Of a stretch of DNA of 64,000 bases, positions 1-9,893 are shown one piece after another. A model generated the notes under the pieces. That model searched no databases. It was not told the origin of the DNA and was given only the letters and a program-made list of their open reading frames with translations. The first letter of the stretch is position 1. Each line of letters begins with the position of its first letter. Made by a program: the position numbers and the translations under genes. The DNA is from Dasyornis broadbenti (Eukaryota > Chordata > Aves > Passeriformes > Dasyornithidae), in the NCBI GenBank assembly GCA_013397935.1, contig VZRN01005753.1, forward strand, positions 392,823 through 456,822, in the 5' to 3' direction.

Positions 1-113
1 TTGACTTCACGTCTCCCTGCGAGGCTGGGGAATAAAGGACATTCGAATTTGCCAGCACAGGAGGTCTCCTCTCGCTCTTTGTTCCCGTCTCCGCTACATT
101 TACACCGGCTACA
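1..113 (+). mobile_element. Possible 3' end of an endogenous retrovirus LTR, cut by the window edge
   Basis: An AATAAA polyadenylation signal at 31-36 is followed by a GC-richer stretch of about 75 bp ending in ...GGCTACA at 113. This is the layout of the R-U5 end of a retroviral LTR. The general look recalls avian ERVK-type LTR ends, but the 5' part lies outside the window and no primer-binding site follows, so a solo LTR is as likely as any other origin. The family assignment is memory-based and weak. Confidence 0.35.
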
Positions 114-395
114 GTTGCGCCTACCCTGTGTGTCAGGGCATTTCCACCTCTGCGAGTGCAGTGGTTGCTAGGCGACAGCCTGCTTCAGGGGCAGAGGTGC
201 CAGAAGCAAGCAGCAGCCTAGGTGCCTTTGGGTGACCATGCACTGGACATCGTCCTGCCTGGCCACACCGGGCCAGTTGAGTGGTCAGCGGCAGTGCGAC
301 AGGCCCTCCCCACCATCCGAGCGCTGCGAGCCCAGAGAGCAGGTCCACACAGGTGCAGGAACAGGCTAAGCCCCCGAGCAACCCTCAGCATACAT
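114..395. other. GC-rich block of unknown origin
   Basis: This stretch is clearly richer in G+C and CpG than the AT-rich DNA that follows. The drop is sharp, near position 390. It contains an open plus-strand stretch from 222, but the codons resemble no protein I know and the frame runs on into AT-rich sequence. It may belong to the same element as the LTR-like block before it, or to a CpG-rich promoter or exon whose remainder is left of the window. No function is assigned. Confidence 0.4.
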
Positions 396-1844
396 TTGTA
401 TGGACTTCACAAATTAGCATATCAATCTAAAATCCCCAGTAAGAAATGTGATAGATCAAGTAACAGTCCCCTTACCCTAGTCAGCCCCCCTCAAGGAAAT
501 TCCAGTCTAGTTTTCAAAAATATGTTCCAGAGAAAGAGGCCCATTGTGGTTGGAGCCTACAGCTCTGAGATGGTGTAGAGCTGTTGATGTCTCATTGGGT
601 ATGTTTTGTCTTATTGCTTGGTAGGACCCCCAAACTAAGCTACATATCAGACTACAAGAATTATAGGTTTGTGGGGCTAGGGTACTAGGGATATGTGTGA
701 AAGGTACAAGAAATATGTGTGAAGGGTATAAGGAAGGGGAAAAGGGTTTAAAATGTAAAAAGGTATAAAAGAAAAAGACCTAAAAAACCATCAGGCATCA
801 CTGACAGCATCTAAATTTCTAGAAAGACCTTACTATTCAGTCCCTCTTGAGAACACAAATAGCAGAGCTGGAGCTGCAGTAGGAGCTGTAAAAACAAGCT
901 TAGATGAAGACATCAGCATCACAAGACTCAGGCGAGACTAAGGAACGATTATCTTCCTTCAGTGTACAGTGAATATGTTGTAAGCACAAGGACATTTTGA
1001 GGATGTAAACATAGAACAAACTGCCTCACACAAAGGTCAGACAGCAAGGTGAAAAAATTCTGTGTCTGTAGCCCTAGATGCCTATTCTTTACACCACCCT
1101 TCTCTGAAATTCCTTAGTCTACAAAACACAGCAGAGAATCAAGAATAACTCATATAACTTTGAGTAGTGTTGTAGACCATGGAAATGCCATTCTTACCCA
1201 TGTCTTTCAGCGTTAGGGATGAGGTCATTTCATATATCTATTTACTTTATTTCCCAAATCCAATAACTTAGTGTGAAGGGCTTCAAAGCACAAGATAAAT
1301 GTGTCTGGGACACAGAACTAATCATGTCAACTGGAAAATAACTGTATCTGCATCATTACCACTTAATGTGTTGGGTAACTCTGAGTGCACCTGAAAGATA
1401 ATAAAGAGGTGTCAGTATTATTCATATATTTTAATTGCTTCCATTAGCATTTCCATTTTTTTCTGTTCCTGAGGGCAAAATAGTATCACTTCATTGATTA
1501 TACAGTGGATACAGGAGAAATAATAGTACAGAATCAAATATTCTTTTAACCACCCGTTGCCATCTTATACCCATAAACAAAAGTATAACTTGGCAATAAA
1601 ACCTATTTACTGTTAAAATTAAAATTGCTTTTAACATTTTTATGGCATGCAAACAATTAAAATAATTCTATCAGGTAGCAGCTGTTCTTTCACACTTGTG
1701 GAAAAAGAATGACAAGAAAAAGTCTAGGAAAAATTAAAGGCAAATAACTTCTTGTTCCAAGAAATGCCAAGAAACGTGTTGGTTCTCTGTAAGGGGTGGT
1801 TATAATAATAATGGAGGTAGGGATAACATAACGAGAGGGAATCC

Positions 1845-1886
1845 CACTTGAGGATCCTTCCAACTTGAGATACTTTGTGATTCTAG
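1845..1886 (+). mobile_element. CR1 LINE 3'-terminal relic
   Basis: The pattern CACTTGAGGATCCTTCCAAC followed by ...GAGATACTTTGTGATTCTAGG matches the conserved last 40 bp of avian CR1 elements (CCTTCCAACT...ATATTCTGTGATTCTATG). Only the extreme 3' end remains, in sense orientation. This is typical of severe 5' truncation during reverse transcription. Confidence 0.55.
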
Positions 1887-2430
1887 GAAATAATTAACTC
1901 AGTTTTTTAATACATGTATTTTTATCCTAGAAAAATAAGTTCTTAACTGGGATTAAGTTATTAAGTAAAATAACCTCTAGAGTCTCATGTGTAGAGATCC
2001 CTAGATTCTGTCTAGATAATAAACTCTAGATAAGCATGTGATAATACCGTGCCAGCAGTGTCTTACCTGTTGAGTCCAATTCTTTATTTTATTGTGTCTG
2101 ATGGTATTGCTATTCTTACAACATAAAGCTGGCTCCTAAGAATTCCAGCACAGGTCACAGGGTGAAAGCAAAGCCCCGTTTCCTGAACCCTCCTGTCTGC
2201 CAGTGGACACAACAAAACCCCTCCAGGAATAGCATAAACATTAATTTACAACAACCATGTTGTCATAACAAAAGCACAGGGCATGCTGACTGATTCTTTT
2301 CCTACTGAATGACATGCATGAGCTTTATTTTAACTGAGATGATAAAATACAACAAGAATGAGTACAGCACTGGAAAAATTAAATACTGTAACTCTATAAT
2401 GCTTAGAAAAATGCCAAATTATAAATATCT

Positions 2431-2555
2431 AGAATGGTTTGGGTTGGAAGGAACCCTAAAAACCATTTGCTTTCAATGCCTTGTCATGGGCAAGAACACC
2501 TTCCATTAGACCAGCTTGCTCAATATCCCATCCAACCTGGCCTTGAATAATTTTG
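2431..2555 (-). mobile_element. CR1 LINE 3' end, antisense
   Basis: The sequence begins AGAATGGTTTGGGTTGGAAG and continues through the conserved GGGCAAGAACACCTTCCATTAGACCAG and CCCATCCAACCTGGCCTTGAA blocks. This is the reverse complement of the CR1 3' untranslated region. The copy is 5'-truncated to about 125 bp and moderately diverged. Confidence 0.85.
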
Positions 2556-2641
2556 CCTGGTTTTAAATTTTACCTGGTTTTACTTATCTAACCTGCTGCT
2601 TGAAAATGTGAAAATTAATAAATATGTGACAAATATGATGT

Positions 2642-2735
2642 GTGATTCTATACTTTGTGACACATCACTTTAAAAGTGTAGAATCACAAACATGTGATTC
2701 TATACTTTTAGAATAAAAGTGATAGTGTAATTCTA
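2642..2735. repeat. Compound inverted and direct repeat (hairpin-prone)
   Basis: GTGATTCTATACTTT at 2642-2656 is followed by its near-perfect inverse AAAGTGTAGAATCAC ending near 2687. The same motif returns in direct orientation at about 2694-2708, and a looser inverse (AAAAGTGATAGTGTAATTCTA) follows at about 2715-2735. The alternation gives two adjacent stem-loops. It is not a recognised transposon end, although a small MITE-like element is possible. Confidence 0.6.
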
Positions 2736-2974
2736 GATCTTTCCAGTGTTTCTTGTTTTGTTTTTTTTTTTTTTTCCTGAAGGCCTAAGAAGAAGCTAAA
2801 GAGGTCAAGAACACTGACTATACCTGAGTTGAATCCTTATGCCATTCAAACAACTATTTACTAGTTAGAGCTGGTACAGTGGTATTCCATTTTCTCCCAC
2901 TCACTCCTTTGGAGAGGTCAGAGTTTGTATTTACATATCCTAAGGTCCTATACCCCAGGGAAGTCACAGCCTAA

Positions 2975-3107
2975 GACTGAAAGACTGCAAGAACCATTTG
3001 GACAGCTCTCTCAGGCACATGGCAGGATTCTTAGTGCTGTCCTGGTCAGGGCTAGGAGTTGGACTTGATGACCCTTCTGACTCTTGGGATTCTGTGGCTC
3101 TGTGACA
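2975..3107 (+). mobile_element. CR1 LINE 3' end, sense
   Basis: The blocks GCTCTCTCAGGCACATGGCA, CAGGGCTAGGAGTTGGACTT and GATGACCCTTCTGACTC, ending in a GATTCTGTGGCTCTGTGAC tail, follow the terminal 130 bp of a CR1 subfamily in order. The tail is a decayed form of the terminal octamer repeat. Confidence 0.75.
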
Positions 3108-4924
3108 CTGTCCCTGCTCCAGGGGCTTTCGTTCCATTGTTGGATCTTAGTTCCATTATTGCCATGAGTCCTCATTTGCTGTGGGAGCCCCCCAGCTTTG
3201 TGCACAACGAAGGGACAAATTGATGTCCCTGTGCTTGGTGGGAATGGGCTGAGAGATGTTGAACTTGTTGCTCAAAAATCTCCGGAAAGCTGTCAATGGG
3301 CTATTTTGACTCAAAGCTGTGTCAAACAACCAATATCTTCTGCCATTGGTCTTCTTTCCTTGAGACAATTCTTCTTTGCCTGGTAAACTGGGCAAAAGCA
3401 ACCTCTGGTAAAGCTACAGTTTCATCAGTTTTACTGGTATAGCATGTGTTTACATTAATGTTGACTCAGCCTTCTTTATTTTTAATGATTATCCACAGTG
3501 AGACTGAAATTCAGGATCAGTTTGAATCCAAGGCTGTGTAAATAACTTTTTTCTTTTAGCCAAAACCCACCCCAAGAATTATCTGCATTTAATTGTCCAC
3601 TTTTCTTTGCTACAAACCTCTTAAACCAGGAAAATACATATTTCTTTGTTGTTTTGTTAAGATGACTGCCTGCACCTCACTCCATCTTAAAATTAATATC
3701 TACATATATGGATCCTTTTCTTACACACAGTAGGGATGAAACAGTTTGAATTATGTAAAATAAATGTATGGTCATAAAATGTAATAATCCATTACAAAAC
3801 ACTTTCATTTTTCATTTTATTACCATGTTCAAATAATTATCGACCTTTTTTTTTGCTAACCTGAACAAATAGCTATTCATAGAAATATTGTATTCCCTTT
3901 GTATTATGATTGCAATAATGAAGAAGGGTAAATCAACTTCCTTAAATTGTATTTGCATTAAATATTGCATTTGCAGCAGATTAAAAATGCAACCAGAAAC
4001 CCAATTTTTGATACCTCTATTTCATGAATTATTGTACTTACCAGCACGGAGCTTCAGTTGTGGGGGCCCTATGTTACAGCTATTTGGGGTTATTTTTGTA
4101 TGTGACCAACAGAAAAAGAATACAATAAATTTCTGCTTCTTTAGAGACACTCTGAGAAATGCAGACATTTGTTTAAGCACATCAAACCCGACATTTTCTG
4201 ATTATAAACTACGAAATGTGTCTGTGATAGATTTGCATATCAAAATTAGTTTCTTCAGATAGTTTCTGCCTTTGTCTCCTTTGTTCTTTTCATTGTATTA
4301 GTTGAGTAATATCCCTTCAACCTCAGATAAGATTTTTGGAGAAGAATATTAACCTCTTTAACCTAGTATTCTGACAAAATAATTTTTTTATAGTACTGCA
4401 GGTACAGAGGTGTAACTACTTCTCTTTCCAAAAGCTTTTAAAATGGGCATTCTCTAATCAGCCCAATTTAAAAACCAGAGGTCTCTAAGCAAATTAAATT
4501 TCTACATTTTTCTGAAAATGGTGAGGTATAACAAAAAAAGGACACTCTTCATTAGTTATCAGAGCATCCAGGTGCAAAGAGGACACAATATTAACATCTT
4601 TATTGTTCTGCTGTGTGAGAAAGTGCTGCCCCACATGCCCCACGTACATCTTAGCCACCTGTTGTGATCATACTTTAAAAATTACAAACATTATTCTCAT
4701 TAGCCTCAGATTAAACAAGGATTAAACCAAAAGCAGTTCTATATGTCAGGCTAAATATCCACTTACCCCTAAAACTGATGGTGTCCAACAACAGATAATT
4801 GAGAACAGGAAAAACGTAGTCATTTCCATTCCAATAATATAGTCTCCCAAAACATGAAAAACGATATTTGTTTTAGTTCAATAACTGCTTTAAAAATAAT
4901 TTGAGATTGGGCTAAACCTGAGTA

Positions 4925-4978
4925 TGTAGAAATGCAGGGCTTTGACTGGAAGGGCCCTCTGGGGTGAAGTCTAACTTA
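4925..4978 (-). mobile_element. Probable CR1 LINE relic
   Basis: TTTGACTGGAAGGGCCCTCT followed by GGGGTGAAGTCTAAC resembles the antisense CR1 3' end (TTGGAAGGGACCTCTGGAGGTCATCTAGTCCAAC). It is short and diverged, so a chance match is possible. Confidence 0.35.
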
Positions 4979-5974
4979 AACTGATAAGTCGGTGCATTTC
5001 ACTTTTTGGTTTCTGAAGTAATTAAAAAAAGTCTTTAAATGTTTATTCATTGTTACTACTGAGTTTTGTTCTTCTATGCTGGCCTTAAATTATAGAGCTG
5101 AGCTCACAACCAAGCTTTAACCTGGCTATCCATACTTGGTTTCTATTCTGTTATCAAAAAAAGTCACATTATTTTAGCCTACCCTGACAAGACAGACTTT
5201 TCACTGCCCTGATCTTCTGCTCCTGTCTTTCCTGATCAGGGATGTACGGCTGTGCTGGATCAGGACTTAGCAGTCTTTTGTGCAAAGACAGTAATACTTT
5301 TTCATTGGGAAGTTCTCCCTTGAGCCATGGATCAACATTGCACAAAAATAACTATGCCATTGATTTAGAGCAAAAATCCTTTTGGTCAAAATTAATTAAA
5401 AAACTAACTAGTGTCCGTAATACTAACACATGAGCACAATGACCATGACAGCTGGAGTTACAAAGAAACCTAACAATTAAAGAATCATCATCAGACTGGG
5501 GATGAGTACAAGGATTGTAAATACTTCAACAAAAACTTTTAAATTATACTAAATTTGGAATAATTGACGGCATCGGTGAGAATGAAAAAGAAAAAAAAAT
5601 GTAACATAGATAAGGCAAATTATAGATAGAGAAATAATATGATGAAGTTAAGACTGAAAAACAATATGGTCCCCAATATAGGAACTGAAGAGAGGAAATC
5701 TATGAATTCGAAGCTGTGGTGTAGGATTTATGTTTTGGTTGAATGGAAAAGTTTTTTCCTCTTATATAGCTGTAATTATGTATACAAATTACTCTATTCT
5801 AGCCCAAATATTTTGATTCCTCCAATCCAATCTGAGATAAAATTGTTAAGTACAGAAATATTTTTCATTATACACGTATATATTTCAGTAATTAAACAGG
5901 AACGATCCTTCTGTCAGGCTTTGTGAAAATACCTGCACTGAAATCCTATAGCAACAGGATTTTTTTGTATTGCA

Positions 5975-6444
5975 AAACATGGAGGGCCCACACTGCAGCA
6001 GACTGTTCCTGAAGGACTGAGCCCTGTGGGAGGGACCCACGCTGGAGCAGGGGAAGAGTGTGATGAGGAGGAAACAGCAGAGACAACGTGATTAATTGAG
6101 CTTAGCCCCATTCCCCATCCCACTGTGCCTCTGGTGGTAAGGAGGGACAAAAGTCAACAGTGAATTTGAGCCCATGAAGAAGGGAGGGCAGGGCAGAAGG
6201 TGTTCTAAGATTTGGCTTTATTTATTATTGCCCTACTCTGATTTGGTTATATTTGACTAAATAAATTTCCCTGGTTTGAGTCTGTTTTGCCTGTGACAGT
6301 GATTAGTGAATGAGCCTCCCCACCCTTATCTCAACCCAATCTTGATCTTTCATTCTATATATTCTCTCCCCATCCAGCTGAGGAAGGGAGTCACAGAGCA
6401 GCGTTGGTGGGCACCTGGCATCCAGCCAGGGTCAACCCAGCACA
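5975..6444 (+). mobile_element. ERVL-type LTR relic, 5' end not resolved
   Basis: The sequence follows, in order, blocks remembered from an avian ERVL-type LTR: GGGACCCACGCTGGAGCAGG, then TAAGATTTGGCTTTATTTAT, CCCTACTCTGATTTGGTTAT, a polyadenylation signal AATAAA at 6260-6265, GAGTCTGTTTTGCCTGTGAC, CTTATCTCAACCCA and a terminal GGTCAACCCAGCACA. The AATAAA places the element on the plus strand. The 5' boundary fades into unmatched sequence before about 5975 and no target duplication is visible, so the copy is truncated or old. No gag, pol or env sequence flanks it, so it is a solo LTR or fragment. Confidence 0.75.
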
Positions 6445-7064
6445 AGATGCCTTAGTAAAGTCCCTACGTGATTCCAATTGTTAACAATAGCCTTACTCAG
6501 AACTCTGAATACAGCAAACACCATTTGAAAGGCCAGAGGCATTATCTAAAGGTACTAACCCCACAAACACCCTGCATTCATTGAATGAAGTAACCAGATC
6601 CTTAAATTAAGCTGCATTGTTGTTATTTGCAAAGGTTTTTCAATAGCCTTACCTATTTTTCTTACCAAAATTCTGAATTAGGACTCCAGATTAGCATTGC
6701 TTTAGCTCAAGCCTTGACATTCCTACAGCCTTCACTCTGGTGCTCCTGCTTATAGCTGCTGCAAAACACCTCCTTGGTGTTGGCAGCTGCAGCTCATTTT
6801 ATGCTGATGCCTAATAGGAGGATTGAAAGTCAAGTCAATATTTTCTCTTGTTTCTTCTTCCTTGAAAGAAAGCTTGACCAGCATTTATGCTTCTGTATTT
6901 CTCATTTTATGTCTTTAGGTGATCAAGCAGCACTTCTGGTGGGTGGTACAGGGATCAGCTTAAGGAGGAATAGGATTCTACAACTGGTTAATTCCTATTC
7001 CTGTCTTTTAGCTGCTCTGTGTGATAGCAGATTTTCTATGATAGGGGTTTAATAATAATGAATC

Positions 7065-7135
7065 AACACAGCACAGGGGCTTTTTGTTGGTTTGTTGGGA
7101 TTTTTAAGTGGTTTGGGGGGGTTTGGCTTTTTTAA
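7065..7135 (+). repeat. G/T-rich low-complexity tract
   Basis: The run is built from TTTGTTGG, GGTTTGGGGGGG and long T runs, and is almost free of C and A on the plus strand. It is a strongly strand-asymmetric simple tract and could be the decayed tail of a retroposed element. Confidence 0.6.
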
Positions 7136-8276
7136 AAAAATTATTAGTCTCCCAAAGAATTGCTGGAAGGTACTCAGAGAGAATTAAGCTTCTGAAATTA
7201 TTAAAAAAAAATTTAAAAGGATAAGCATTGATTAGAACTTTGTAATTAGGTTCAGCATGTCTTTCAAACCCACTAAATTGCCTTTCTCTTTAAACTAGCC
7301 CTTTCTCTGCTGTAACAAAGGAGAAATATGCCTGGTTCTCTTTATCTTCTTTGTTTTATCATCCATTGCTGACAGGAATCATAAAATCACTGAGCTGATA
7401 GCAGCAGCAGAGTAATGCTTGCATATCACTCAAAGTTAATGCTCATATAGCTCATACCGCTTTGATGCAATTAATTACAAATCATTTTTCTATAGTATTA
7501 ATTGTAGGTTTTCTATCAAACATGTTCAGCTTGGAGAAAAGAAAAAAGTAAAGGAAGCTCTTCTGCCGCCCTTTGAAACAAAATTATGTAATCACAGAGA
7601 AGAATAGGAGTTCTGTCAGTCTTGTCCATTAGGACTCTCTATGTTTTGAATTTTCATGTGACCTTTTTCTGTTCAAAATAAAATGGATCTTTCTTCTACA
7701 TCCAACAGACATCAGGAATGTACGTTATTTATATTAGTGATGCACAAGGAAAAGCTTACAAGTTGAGTAAATGAACTCTACAAGGGAAAGACAAAACTTT
7801 AACTTATTGGAAAATTATTTAAAGGCCTTAACCTCTTCTGTTCTAAAAACAGTTAATAAATGTCTTTTAATACCAGGCTCTTTAGAAGAAGGGTTGCTAC
7901 ATTTTGTTCTCTTTCAGATCATGTACAAGGGTTTCTTAGACTAGTTTCACATTTCTAATTTCACCCTTAGCAACAAGAGTCATGAACTCTTCTTGAGCGA
8001 TGCTAAGCCTTCTTTCTGGTAGAAAATCATTTATGAGCTGTCATTCATTAAATGAATTCCAGATATTTTTAGTCCTCTCTTCATCTACTAATTAGGAACC
8101 CTACATTTAAATCACTGCATACATTTGAAAGATTTTTAAAAGTTGTTAATTCAGAGCTTTGAAGCAATGTCGGACGGGATTCATCTAAGGATGGGTGGTT
8201 TTTGTGGACATTTAAGAATTACTTTTCTAGATGCCATTATGTTTAAAGATCTGAATCCTTCACTGGTGGTTTGCTT

Positions 8277-8350
8277 TTTGGCATTCTAGTTTTTTGTTTT
8301 GTGGGTTTTTTTGTGGGCTTTTTTTGGTTAGTTGGGGTTTTTTTGTTGTA
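8277..8350 (+). repeat. G/T-rich low-complexity tract
   Basis: Successive T runs are separated by short G runs (GTGGG, GTGGGC, GGTTAGTTGGGG). It has the same compositional style as the tract near 7.1 kb. Confidence 0.6.
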
Positions 8351-9844
8351 ACCACTTTCTCCTTGGTAGATTAAATTTTAGAACCAAAAATATGTCTCTG
8401 AGAGGTATTTGAATATTAATATAAGTTGAGAAATACTGGTCAGTTAGCTGACAATTTTGGTCCATTAGTCATGTTACGCCTCATCTCTTGTAGGTAGATT
8501 AATGCTTCATGCATTATTGAAAAGTTAATATTTTGTTGTGGGAAAACAAAAATAAAAACCTTTTTTTTTCCCCTGACCCAATATACATTTAAACATCTTT
8601 TTTTTTTTTCCTTTTTTTAAGTAACCAAGCAGATTCCATAGATTGGATTTTATACGGGAGAAAATGAGGGAAGCTACGTTCGAAAAACTGCCAGAGGCCT
8701 CTTGAAGAAAGCATATGTTTCAATGCATTTTAGGATCTAATTTTTTAACTGAAAGTGTTTTTGTAATTTCTTAACGTTTTGATCCATGAAAGTGGAGAAT
8801 GGAAATAACTGAGCATTGTGATGAATGCCTCAAAATTCCCTTCATCTTTCAAGCAGACTCCTTCCAGCATACAAAGAAGGACTTTAACAGCAATAATAAC
8901 TGAAATACAGCATTATTTTCATGATATTGGCCATTGATTCCTTCGTGACTCTGGTCTAATTTGTTACCCATTTATTATTTCATATAAAATACAGTACAAA
9001 GACTTGTAGATATGATATATTGAATAAAAATCTCCTGACACGTGTATATCATTAAATTAAAATGTGGCACCTTGGCATTTGTAAATCATCTGAGTCTCAA
9101 TGTAAATACAGATCACTCACTTGTGAAAGGTCTGTTGAATAACCATAGCCATTACTCTTTGTATTCATCAGCCTATAACTTTAAATGCTTTTGGTGTCAG
9201 ATCTTTCAGCCTGAGTTGTGAGTTTTGTGGTTCCAAGAGTTGTGAAGAAGTTAATGACTTGCTGGATTATGTTTTAGATATTAAGGCCAAACAGCTTTAC
9301 ATAAGCATAGGCTGGTTTATTTCAATCTTTTAAAAACTGACCTAAATATATCTTCCAAAAATAATTAGATATTGCCTGTCTTCAACCAATTGAAGCTACA
9401 GCCTCAATTTTATTTGATTTAAAAGTAATAGATATTAAGACTTTTAAAAGTCTAAGAGATTTAAAAGTAAATGAGATTAAGCCTTCTTGATTTACATCAA
9501 ATTTAGGATTAATTAAAAATACAGGCTCTGCCTTCCTGAGAAATACATATCTGAGTTTTGCTGATAACTGTTTACATTTAAAAAACAAAAGCAAAAACAG
9601 ACTAGTGTTTTAGGAAGTTAGGCATATTTAACTTGCTATGTAATGGAAGAATGCAGAGAATAAGTACCTAAACTCTTTCCAGGGAAGAAAAAAAAAAGGG
9701 ACTATTTCAAGTAGATATAAATAAAAACCAATATTGCCATGTGGATGTGTGTTCCAGCAGGGACTCAGAGATGCTGTGGACTTGCAGAAGTCAGAAACTT
9801 GACCAAAAAAAGTCCTGAGCAGACCTTTGTGACAGAAACCACTC

Positions 9845-9893
9845 TGCGCTGGACCGGGTGACGTCTGGAGGCCCTTCCAGCCTGTCAGATTTT
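9845..9893 (+). mobile_element. CR1 LINE 3'-terminal relic
   Basis: GCGCTGGACCGGGTGACGTC followed by TGGAGGCCCTTCCAGCCTGTC follows the CR1 3' end (GTGCTGGACTAGATGACCTCTGGAGGTCCCTTCCAGCCT). The CpG positions in GGGTGACGTCTGG are unusual for such an old copy. Confidence 0.55.

Larger units (their letters stand above)
396..5974. other. Non-coding AT-rich DNA with short repeat relics
   Basis: No credible exon or RNA gene is seen. Open frames here are short, AT-rich and unlike known proteins. The stretch holds small CR1 3' ends (listed separately), a hairpin-prone repeat near 2.65 kb, and a poly-T run at about 2760-2775. Confidence 0.6.

Noticed and set aside
7375..7405. CR1-tail-like GGAATCATAAAATCACTGAG
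   Set aside because: No downstream CR1 body follows, so it is probably coincidence.
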